9,292 bases of DNA from Chloroflexota bacterium (GTDB lineage Bacteria; Chloroflexota; Limnocylindria; QHBO01): assembly GCA_020848055.1 (NCBI GenBank), contig JADLBB010000159.1, forward strand, positions 1 to 9,292, written 5' to 3'. Below, piece after piece: positions 1-6,914 of the stretch. Both the position numbers and the translations under genes were made by a program. Positions within the stretch are counted from its first letter, which is position 1. Every line of letters begins with the position of its first letter. The notes beneath the pieces were generated by a model. The model was not told the origin of the DNA. It saw only the letters and a program-made list of their open reading frames with translations, and made no database searches.

Positions 1-1401
1 ATGATCGGCATGCAGGCCAACCTGATCAACGGCCGCGTGGCCCTGTTCGGCGGCTCCGGCTTCCTCGACGGCTACGCCTCCGAGGGCGAGTTGCAGCGCA
101 TCGTCGACGAGGAGTTCGTGCCCCTGGCCGTCACGCACGACCTGGACGGCGCCACCCTGGCGGCCATCCGTGCGGTCGATCGCCACATCACCGCCGGAGG
201 TCGAGATCGGATCGAGACCAAGCGCGTCATCAACGCCGCGCTCGGCCTGATCGGTGCGCCGCTGGCGCTGCTCGGCACGCTGGGACTGGCCTGGAACAAG
301 TGGCGCCGCGAGGGTGACGACCCCGAGCTGGTCGACTCGCCATCGATCCTGATGGCCGGGCCGCCCGCCGAGATGACGCCCGCCCTGGCCACGGTCATCC
401 GACACGGCCGCGCCAACCAGCACACGATCGACACGGTGCTGGCCGAGCTCGCCGGCGCCGGGAAGATCTCGTTCCGCAACCTGGACCAGGTTCGCAAGGT
501 CAAGAGCGACGACGACCCCGATCCGCTCATCGATCCGGCCATCGAGATCAAGGGCGGCAGCGTGCCCGGCGTCGCTCTGGGCGGACCGCAACAGGAGGCG
601 TGGGGCAAGCTCCAGCGCCTGGCCGGCAGCAGCGAGGAACTGACGCGCTCACGGCTGTGGAAAGTCAACGACACGCTCGACCCGGTCAAGCGCGACCTCG
701 AGCGGGAGGCCGTCACGATCGGCTGGCTGGCTCGCATGCCCGGGCCGTCGATCGCGCGCATGAGCGGCATCGGGATCGGGGTCATGGTCGTCGGCGCGGG
801 CGTTGGCATCCTGGGATTCGTGCTGCCGATGAGCGGCGCCGTGCTGCTGGGCGGTGCGCTGCTGTTGGGCGGCATCGGCACGATCGGGTTTGGCATGGCC
901 ATGAGCCAGCGCACCGGGGCCGGTGCCTACGTGGACGCCATGCTGAAGGCGTACCGGCGCACGCTGAGCAAGACCATGGAGCAGGCGCGCAACATCGGCG
1001 AGGTGGTGGAGCAACCGGAGATCAACAAGCTGGCCGACACGCCTGACAAGGCGGTCGTGTGGGGCATGGCCCTGGGCCTGCATCGTGAGCTCGGCGAGTT
1101 GCTGGCCCGTGGCCTCGAGGATCAGCGTCGCGCCACGGGCTCGCCGGCCGGCGCCTACTACCCGGTCTGGCTGGGATCCACGCCGGGGTCGGCCTGGTCG
1201 GCGGCCGGTGCTGGTGGCGGCGGACCGATCATGGGCTCCGGCTCCGGCTTCAGCGACTCGGCCATCCCCGACATCGGCGGCATGTTCAACGCGCTTGGCA
1301 GCCTCGGCTCCTCCCCGCCGTCCAGCTCCTCCAGCAGCGGGGGTGGCGGCTTCTCCGGCGGAGGCGGTGGTGGAGGAGGAGGCGGATCGGGCTCGTTCTG
1401 A
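1..1401 (+). CDS. TPM-domain/DUF2207-like membrane protein, C-terminal part (5' partial)
   Basis: The frame is open from the first base and the visible N-terminus already looks internal, so the gene is probably cut by the window edge. Residues about 10-65 resemble the end of a TPM (YgcG-type) domain: a Gly-rich turn followed by a helix pattern around IVDEEFVPL and DLDGATLAAIRAVD. A membrane segment follows at about 77-98, then a cytoplasmic stretch (about 120-160) with the 'TPALATVIRHGRA..TIDTVLAELA' pattern typical of the cytosolic part of DUF2207 proteins. Two more hydrophobic segments lie at about 256-275 and 278-300. The C-terminus (about 405-466) is Gly/Ser-rich and ends in a poly-Gly tail, as is common in TPM and DUF2207 membrane proteins. 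The function of these families is poorly defined. Family assignment is good at superfamily level; no specific function can be given. Confidence 0.72.
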   Translation: MIGMQANLINGRVALFGGSGFLDGYASEGELQRIVDEEFVPLAVTHDLDGATLAAIRAVDRHITAGGRDRIETKRVINAALGLIGAPLALLGTLGLAWNKWRREGDDPELVDSPSILMAGPPAEMTPALATVIRHGRANQHTIDTVLAELAGAGKISFRNLDQVRKVKSDDDPDPLIDPAIEIKGGSVPGVALGGPQQEAWGKLQRLAGSSEELTRSRLWKVNDTLDPVKRDLEREAVTIGWLARMPGPSIARMSGIGIGVMVVGAGVGILGFVLPMSGAVLLGGALLLGGIGTIGFGMAMSQRTGAGAYVDAMLKAYRRTLSKTMEQARNIGEVVEQPEINKLADTPDKAVVWGMALGLHRELGELLARGLEDQRRATGSPAGAYYPVWLGSTPGSAWSAAGAGGGGPIMGSGSGFSDSAIPDIGGMFNALGSLGSSPPSSSSSSGGGGFSGGGGGGGGGGSGSF

Positions 1402-1424
1402 TTCGTTTTCGGGGGACGAGGGTA

Positions 1425-1452
1425 TTGCGCAGGTTGAAAACTGCGCTAGAGT
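1425..1452 (+). promoter_or_regulatory. Promoter of the 263-aa gene, leaderless type
   Basis: TTGCGC (1425-1430) and TAGAGT (1447-1452) are separated by 16 nt. The -10-like box ends 7 nt before the ATG at 1460, which would place transcription start at or next to the start codon. No Shine-Dalgarno is visible before that ATG, which fits a leaderless message. The spacer is filled by an inverted repeat annotated separately. Confidence 0.5.
1427..1446. repeat. Inverted repeat inside the promoter spacer (possible operator)
   Basis: GCGCAG (1427-1432) and CTGCGC (1441-1446) are perfect reverse complements separated by 8 nt. The repeat lies almost exactly between the -35 and -10 elements proposed for the downstream gene, so a protein bound there would block RNA polymerase. 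The downstream product has a ribbon-helix-helix-like segment, a fold that often binds such palindromes at its own promoter. Operator function is an inference. A terminator for the upstream gene is less likely because no T-run follows. Confidence 0.4.
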
Positions 1453-1459
1453 TAAACGG

Positions 1460-2251
1460 ATGAGTTTCAACCGACGCGGCGATCGCGACCGCCGTCCCGA
1501 CCGCGAACGTTCCGAGGGCCGTAACCGGCCCGAGGGCCGGCCCACCGGCGAATGGCAGCCCCGCGAGCGCGGATATCAGCCGCGCGGTGACCGCCCGTTC
1601 ACGCCTCGCGGGGACCGCCCGTTCACGCCTCGCCCACGGTTCGACCGTCCGCCCGCCACCGACGAGGGCGGCATGTCGATTCGACTCGACCCGCGTCGCC
1701 TGGCGGTGCTCAAGCGACTCGCCGCCGATGCCGGCCTGCGGCCGGGTGACCTCGTGCTGCGCTGGACCGAGGAGCGCCTGGATGCCGAACGCGCCGGTGA
1801 AGGATCCGGGGCGGGCTCGCTGGCCGAGCAGGTCGCAGCGCTGGCGGCACGGATCGACGCGCTCGAAGCGGGTCGCGCCGCGATCACAACCGCGCCCGCG
1901 CCCACGCGCGCGCCCACGCCCGCGGACGGAAGCACGCCAGCTGTCGCCGCGTCGGAGACGGAGTCCGAGGCGGCCCCGGCTGTCGCCCCGAAGCGCGCCC
2001 GACGCCGCGCCTCCGCCTCCCGGGCCGGCGACGGGCGAGTGGCCCTGCACGACGAGATGATCGCCGTCCTGGCCGAACGCGGGCCAATGTCCGCCGCAGA
2101 CCTCGCCGCCGCCGTCGCCGAGCGCGGTCGCTATGCCCCGCCGCGCAGTGGCAAGCCGATCGATGCGGCCATGATCAGCCAGCGCGTCAGCAACCCGACC
2201 TACCGCGCGCGCTTCGTTCGTCGCGAGGGACGCATCGGCCTGGCCGAATAG
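1460..2251 (+). CDS. Putative DNA-binding protein: basic disordered N-terminus, RHH-like segment, coiled coil, C-terminal winged helix
   Basis: A 263-aa protein not recognised as a named family. Residues 1-70 are Arg/Asp/Pro/Gly-rich and lack hydrophobic residues, with a tandem 8-residue repeat (PRGDRPFT) at about 41-56, so this part is likely disordered and nucleic-acid binding. Residues 72-110 read as a strand (MSIRL) plus two amphipathic helices split by a GLRPGD turn, the pattern of ribbon-helix-helix DNA-binding domains. Residues 118-138 form a short heptad-like helix, followed by an Ala/Pro/Thr linker with a basic KRARRR cluster at 178-183. Residues 193-263 resemble a winged helix of HARE-HTH type: 'MIAVLAERGPMSAADLAAAV', then an RVS motif and a final wing ending in GRIGLAE. 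The ATG at 1460 was chosen because it follows the -10-like box by 7 nt; the frame stays open further upstream but that stretch overlaps the previous gene. A regulator or nucleoid-associated protein is an inference. Confidence 0.7.
   Translation: MSFNRRGDRDRRPDRERSEGRNRPEGRPTGEWQPRERGYQPRGDRPFTPRGDRPFTPRPRFDRPPATDEGGMSIRLDPRRLAVLKRLAADAGLRPGDLVLRWTEERLDAERAGEGSGAGSLAEQVAALAARIDALEAGRAAITTAPAPTRAPTPADGSTPAVAASETESEAAPAVAPKRARRRASASRAGDGRVALHDEMIAVLAERGPMSAADLAAAVAERGRYAPPRSGKPIDAAMISQRVSNPTYRARFVRREGRIGLAE
1583..1630 (+). repeat. Two tandem 24-bp coding repeats
   Basis: Units 1583-1606 and 1607-1630 differ at a single base (T1588 versus G1612). They encode two copies of an 8-residue RGD-containing, proline-rich unit in the disordered N-terminus of the putative DNA-binding protein. 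This is a recent in-frame duplication and likely to vary in copy number between strains. Confidence 0.85.
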
Positions 2252-2288
2252 CCAACCACGGTCGGCGCGCCGGCGCGGGCCGCATCGG

Positions 2289-2492
2289 TCAGTCCTCCAG
2301 GATGAACGTCACCAGGATGTTGGCCTGGAACTCGAGGGCGCCATCGCGGCCGACGTTCACGCGCTGTTCCTTGACCCAGGCGCTGCGCACGCCGCGCAGG
2401 GTCATGTTGGCGCGCTCGACTCCCTGGCGGACGGCGTCCTCGAAGCTCTCGGACGACGTGCAGGACAGCTCGGTGACCTTGGCGACTGACAT
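2289..2492 (-). CDS. Dodecin-like protein
   Basis: A 67-aa protein matching the dodecin family in length and layout: strand (VAKVTELSCTS), helix (SFEDAVRQGVERANMTL), then two long strands ending in ANILVTFILED. Dodecins assemble into hollow dodecamers that bind flavins or related compounds and buffer them in the cytosol. The EQR motif (residues 42-44) matches the glutamine that contacts the isoalloxazine ring. The flavin-stacking tryptophan expected just after the helix is Ser37 here, and a Trp occurs two positions later (W39), so flavin binding may differ. The start at 2492 is preceded by a strong Shine-Dalgarno; the upstream in-frame codons look non-coding. The gene lies downstream of the phosphotriesterase-family gene on the same strand, 123 nt apart, and converges with the 263-aa gene. 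Confidence 0.9.
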   Translation of the reverse strand: MSVAKVTELSCTSSESFEDAVRQGVERANMTLRGVRSAWVKEQRVNVGRDGALEFQANILVTFILED

Positions 2493-2496
2493 CGGG

Positions 2497-2505
2497 CCTC
2501 TCCTC
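2497..2505 (-). promoter_or_regulatory. Shine-Dalgarno of the dodecin-like gene
   Basis: On the minus strand GAGGAGAGG lies 4 nt before the ATG at 2492; its GAGGAG core is 7 nt away. This fixes the start and rules out the longer upstream reading. It contrasts with the plus-strand genes here, which lack such sites. Confidence 0.75.
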
Positions 2506-2547
2506 GTAGGGGTGGGGTGGGTGACCAGTCTACCCGGCGTTGGATGG

Positions 2548-2577
2548 CCGCAATCGGCCCGTATCGGCTGATTGCGG
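2548..2577. repeat. Inverted repeat between the phosphotriesterase-family and dodecin-like genes
   Basis: CCGCAATC (2548-2555) and GATTGCGG (2570-2577) are perfect 8-bp reverse complements. After one mismatch a further 3 bp pair, leaving a 6-nt loop. It lies 39 nt past the stop of the phosphotriesterase-family gene and 56 nt before the dodecin-like start, both read on the minus strand. No T-run follows on either strand, so it may be a hairpin protecting or terminating the upstream transcript, or an operator for the dodecin-like gene. Confidence 0.5.
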
Positions 2578-2582
2578 TCGTC

Positions 2583-2608
2583 GCCGCCAACCGAAGCCGC
2601 CAACCGCA
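2583..2608. repeat. Tandem 13-bp repeat
   Basis: Two adjacent 13-bp units (2583-2595 and 2596-2608, GCCGCCAACCG plus AA or CA) differ by one base; a partial third copy runs into the stop codon region of the phosphotriesterase-family gene. Non-coding, with no evident function. Confidence 0.6.
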
Positions 2609-2615
2609 GCCGCCC

Positions 2616-3554
2616 CTACGGGATTGTCAGGATCCTTGCCGGGTTGTCGATGGTCATGGCTCGGATCTCGCCCTCGCCCACCGCGGCGGTGCGCAGGGTC
2701 GGCAGGAAGTGCTGGTGCAGGTAGACGTAGCCGAAGCCGCCGTTGGACTTGAGCTGCCGGTCGTGGCACACGTCCTGCGACAGCAGCAGCTGTGCGGCGT
2801 AGCCGCGCTCCAGCAGCTCGACGATCGTCTCGACCAGGCGTGGCTCGAGCGCCTCTTCCACGCCGAAGCGATGACCCAGGAAGTCGAACTCCAGGTTCGC
2901 GCCGGCATCCAGCACGGCCAGGTAGAAGTCGAGGTCCAGCCGGCTGTCGGCATGACCGATGACGACCCGCGAGGGGTCCACGCCCTCCTCGGTGAAGATG
3001 CCCAACTGCGCCAGGCCAACGGTCGACTGCACGCCGTGGGTCGTGATGGCGAGACCGGTCCGCATCGATGCGCGGGCGGCCGCACGGTGCACGCGCTCCT
3101 CGAGCGCGCTTATCCATGGCTTATCGGTCCCGATCTCGCCGATGATCCCCGGCCGGATGCCGGTTCCGCCCACTCCATCGGTCACCTCGCGCACGATCTC
3201 GTCGGCCAGGTCGTCGGTGCTGCGCCGGTCGATGCGGGCCTCGGGCGGGTAGTACGCCTCCCGGTACCAACCGGTGCCCATCACGATGTTCAGCGCGGTC
3301 GCACTCGACAGGCGACGGAGGCGTTCCGGGTCGCGGCCGACGCCGGGCAGCGTGAGATCGACCAGCGTGCCGCCACCGCGACGTCGGAAGTCGCGCAACT
3401 CGTCGGTGATGATCTCGTCGTCGGGGCTGAGCTCCCAGTAGTCCCAGCGGGCCTCGGTGTGCCACAGGGCGATGGCGGTGTGCTCGTGCGGGAGCGTGAA
3501 GCCGAGCTTCTCGGGCGGAATCGGTCCGGAAACGGTCATGACGCGCGGCGCCAT
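2616..3554 (-). CDS. Phosphotriesterase-family metallohydrolase, Php-like
   Basis: A 312-aa TIM-barrel amidohydrolase of the phosphotriesterase family. The metal-binding set is complete: HEH at residues 23-25, a bridging Glu at 140 (GEIGTD), His173 (ITTH), His201 (IGHAD) and the catalytic Asp261 (LSQD). The bridging residue is Glu instead of the carbamylated Lys of true phosphotriesterases and lactonases, as in E. coli Php, and the 'LKSNGGFGYVYL' stretch also resembles Php. The C-terminal NPARIL motif is typical of the family. The substrate is unknown; a lactone, phosphate ester or amide hydrolase is possible. The protein has no signal peptide and should be cytosolic. Two adjacent ATGs exist (3557 and 3554); the second is preferred because it lies 7 nt after AGGAGG. 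The gene is divergent from the dehydrogenase homologue across 135 nt. Confidence 0.9.
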   Translation of the reverse strand: MAPRVMTVSGPIPPEKLGFTLPHEHTAIALWHTEARWDYWELSPDDEIITDELRDFRRRGGGTLVDLTLPGVGRDPERLRRLSSATALNIVMGTGWYREAYYPPEARIDRRSTDDLADEIVREVTDGVGGTGIRPGIIGEIGTDKPWISALEERVHRAAARASMRTGLAITTHGVQSTVGLAQLGIFTEEGVDPSRVVIGHADSRLDLDFYLAVLDAGANLEFDFLGHRFGVEEALEPRLVETIVELLERGYAAQLLLSQDVCHDRQLKSNGGFGYVYLHQHFLPTLRTAAVGEGEIRAMTIDNPARILTIP

Positions 3555-3561
3555 CATCGGT

Positions 3562-3567
3562 CCTCCT
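3562..3567 (-). promoter_or_regulatory. Shine-Dalgarno of the phosphotriesterase-family gene
   Basis: A consensus AGGAGG on the minus strand. It lies 4 nt from the first ATG (3557) and 7 nt from the second (3554), which favours the second as the start. Confidence 0.8.
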
Positions 3568-3647
3568 GGTTGCGGGCGCGCCGGCCGGACTCTGACACGG
3601 ACCGCCGGCGCATCGGTATTGGGGTGAACGCGGTCATCTTGCCACGA

Positions 3648-3669
3648 CCGGGCATCACGTCGGGCCCGG
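3648..3669. repeat. Short GC-rich inverted repeat upstream of the dehydrogenase homologue
   Basis: CCGGGC (3648-3653) and GCCCGG (3664-3669) pair over 6 bp with a 10-nt gap, where a -35 element would be expected for the -10-like box at 3676. Possible operator; in GC-rich DNA such repeats also arise by chance. Confidence 0.25.
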
Positions 3670-3675
3670 GCGCGC

Positions 3676-3681
3676 TAGCCT
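3676..3681 (+). promoter_or_regulatory. -10-like box of the dehydrogenase homologue gene
   Basis: TAGCCT ends 8 nt before the ATG at 3690, so transcription would begin at or near the start codon. No Shine-Dalgarno and no clear -35 element are visible. The identical hexamer precedes the SpoIID-like gene. Confidence 0.45.
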
Positions 3682-3689
3682 ATGTGCCG

Positions 3690-4961
3690 ATGACGACCAA
3701 CCAACCCGATCCCGAGACCCCCAACGGCCTCTGGCACCACATCCAGGGCGAACTAGATGCCGCCGCCGAACGGCTCAACCTCGACGAGGGCATGCACCTC
3801 GTCCTTCGCGTGCCGAAGCGCGAGCTGACCGTCAACTTCCCGGTCACCCACGACGACGGGCACGTGGAGGTCTACACCGGATACCGGGTCCACCACAACG
3901 TCAACCGCGGGCCGGCCAGCGGCGGCATCCGCTACACGCCCGACCTCGACCTCGACGACGTGCGGGCGCTGGCCATGCTCAACTCCTGGAAGGCGGCGCT
4001 GGTCGAGATCCCGTTCGGCGGGGCGGCGGGCGGCGTGCGCGTCAATCCCCGCAGGCTGTCGGCCGACGAGCGCCAGGGCCTGACGCGCCGCTACGCGACC
4101 GAGATCAGCCCACTCGTCGGCCCCAAGAGCGACATCCCGTCGCCCGACGTCAACACCGGCTCGCAGACCATGTCCTGGATCATGGACACCCTGTCCATGC
4201 ACCGCGGCCACACGATCACCGCCTCGGTCATCGGCAAGCCGCTGGCGATCGGCGGCACGCGCGGCCGGCGCAGCGCGACCGGTCGTGGGGCCATGCGCTG
4301 CATCACCGCCGAGGCGCGCACTGCCGGCCTGGCGCTCGACGGCGCCCGAGTCGCGATCCAGGGCTTCGGCCGGGTGGGCATGACCGTCGCCGAGGAGCTC
4401 TCGTCGGCCGGCGCGCGGATCGTGGGCATCGCCGACGATCACGATGGCGTCGTCAACGCCTCGGGCATCGCGGCCGCCGCGGCCAACGACTGGATGCGCG
4501 AGCGCGACGCGATCGCCGGCCTGCCCGACACCGAGGCGGCCACCAAGGCGGAGATCTTCGCCCTCGACTGCGACATCCTCGTCCTTGCCGGCCTCCAGGG
4601 CGAGGTGACCGACACCAATGCCCCGGCCATCCGCGCGCGCATCGTGGTCGAGGTCGCCAACGGCGGCACCACCCCCGCGGCGGACGACGTCCTCGCCGAC
4701 CGCGGCATCGAGGTCATCCCCGACATCATCGCCAGCGCTGGCTCCACGATCCTGGGCTACTTCGAGTGGGTCCAGGACATCCAGTCCTTCTTCTGGGCCG
4801 ATACGGAGATCACCGACCAGCTCGACCGGATCATGGACGATTCGATGGCCGGCATCCGCGCCATGGCCGATGCCAAGCGGGTGGACCTGCGCACGGCGGC
4901 CATGATGGTCGCGGTCTCCCGCGTGGCGGACGCGACCAGCCTGCGAGGGCTGTACCCGTAG
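3690..4961 (+). CDS. Glu/Leu/Phe/Val dehydrogenase homologue with degenerate active site
   Basis: A 423-aa protein homologous to glutamate dehydrogenases over its full length. The N-terminal substrate domain covers about 15-200 (GGIRYTPD at 78-85; SPDVNTGSQTM at 151-161; GRRSATGRG at 192-200). The C-terminal Rossmann domain has the nucleotide-binding GFGRVG at 225-230 and a YFEWVQ motif at 357-362. Normal enzymes deaminate an amino acid to a 2-oxo acid with NAD(P). Here the lysine of the 'GGAKGG' motif, the catalytic base region (K125 in Clostridium symbiosum GDH), is Ala113, the carboxylate-binding K89 is Ser77 (GPASGG), and S380 is Gly356. Only K113 (Lys101) and D165 (Asp153) remain. It may therefore be a pseudoenzyme or have changed chemistry. 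The ATG at 3690 was chosen because homology starts just after it and a -10-like box precedes it. The mutase gene follows after 43 nt, possibly co-transcribed. Confidence 0.88.
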   Translation: MTTNQPDPETPNGLWHHIQGELDAAAERLNLDEGMHLVLRVPKRELTVNFPVTHDDGHVEVYTGYRVHHNVNRGPASGGIRYTPDLDLDDVRALAMLNSWKAALVEIPFGGAAGGVRVNPRRLSADERQGLTRRYATEISPLVGPKSDIPSPDVNTGSQTMSWIMDTLSMHRGHTITASVIGKPLAIGGTRGRRSATGRGAMRCITAEARTAGLALDGARVAIQGFGRVGMTVAEELSSAGARIVGIADDHDGVVNASGIAAAAANDWMRERDAIAGLPDTEAATKAEIFALDCDILVLAGLQGEVTDTNAPAIRARIVVEVANGGTTPAADDVLADRGIEVIPDIIASAGSTILGYFEWVQDIQSFFWADTEITDQLDRIMDDSMAGIRAMADAKRVDLRTAAMMVAVSRVADATSLRGLYP

Positions 4962-4968
4962 GCATCGG

Positions 4969-4998
4969 TTGCGGGAGCATCGGCCTTACCCGCAAGAT
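4969..4998 (+). promoter_or_regulatory. Possible promoter of the acyl-CoA mutase gene
   Basis: TTGCGG (4969-4974) and CAAGAT (4993-4998) are spaced by 18 nt, and the second box ends 6 nt before the ATG at 5005. No Shine-Dalgarno precedes that ATG. The match to a -10 consensus is weak, so read-through from the upstream gene, 43 nt away, is an alternative. Confidence 0.3.
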
Positions 4999-5004
4999 GG
5001 CGTC

Positions 5005-6750
<1,746 letters not shown>

Positions 6751-6755
6751 GCAAG

Positions 6756-6828
6756 GGCGGCGTGGAGCCCGTCGACCCCGGCCGGGAACCATGGGCCGAC
6801 GGCGCAGGGCACGCACCTCCACGCCGCC
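6756..6828. repeat. Nested inverted repeats downstream of the mutase gene
   Basis: GGCGGCGTGGAG (6756-6767) and CTCCACGCCGCC (6817-6828) are perfect 12-bp reverse complements, starting 6 nt after the mutase stop. Inside the 49-nt loop a second pair, CCGTCG (6769-6774) with CGACGG (6797-6802), nests around a 10-bp palindrome (6777-6786). The RNA could fold into a long branched hairpin, a plausible 3' end or terminator-like structure for the mutase message, although no T-run follows. A structured small RNA is an alternative. Confidence 0.55.
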
Positions 6829-6850
6829 ATGACCCATCTTCCACATCGCC

Positions 6851-6883
6851 GCTTACCAGCCGCTTATCAGCGACTTATCGGTG
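6851..6883. repeat. Three 11-bp phased direct repeats upstream of the exonuclease gene
   Basis: Three near-identical units begin at 6851, 6862 and 6873 with no gaps: GCTTACCAGCC, GCTTATCAGCG and ACTTATCGGTG. They share a CTTAYCRG core spaced by 11 bp, about one helical turn, and the last overlaps the proposed -35 region of the exonuclease promoter. The arrangement suits cooperative binding of a regulator on one DNA face. Function is an inference. Confidence 0.5.
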
Positions 6884-6902
6884 AACGCCGTCCGCGTATC
6901 CT
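6875..6902 (+). promoter_or_regulatory. Promoter of the 5'-3' exonuclease gene
   Basis: TTATCG (6875-6880) and TATCCT (6897-6902) are spaced by 16 nt. The -10-like box ends 12 nt before the ATG at 6915, giving a predicted leader of only about 6 nt with no Shine-Dalgarno. The -35 match is weak. Confidence 0.4.
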
Positions 6903-6914
6903 CGCCACCATCCG

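Noticed and set aside
1342..1389. G-rich run considered as a G-quadruplex element
   Set aside because: It is fully explained by the Gly codons of the poly-Gly tail; a structural role cannot be shown from sequence.
2263..2272. 10-bp palindrome between the convergent 263-aa and dodecin-like genes, as a bidirectional terminator
   Set aside because: It is pure G/C with no loop and no T-run on either side, so chance in GC-rich DNA is a sufficient explanation.
2493..2603. N-terminal extension of the dodecin-like gene
   Set aside because: A strong Shine-Dalgarno and the family's usual length place the start at 2492; the extra residues are not dodecin-like.
2517..3689. Upstream in-frame extension of the dehydrogenase homologue
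   Set aside because: It runs antisense through the phosphotriesterase-family gene, has no GDH homology, and a -10-like box with a good ATG lies at 3676-3690.
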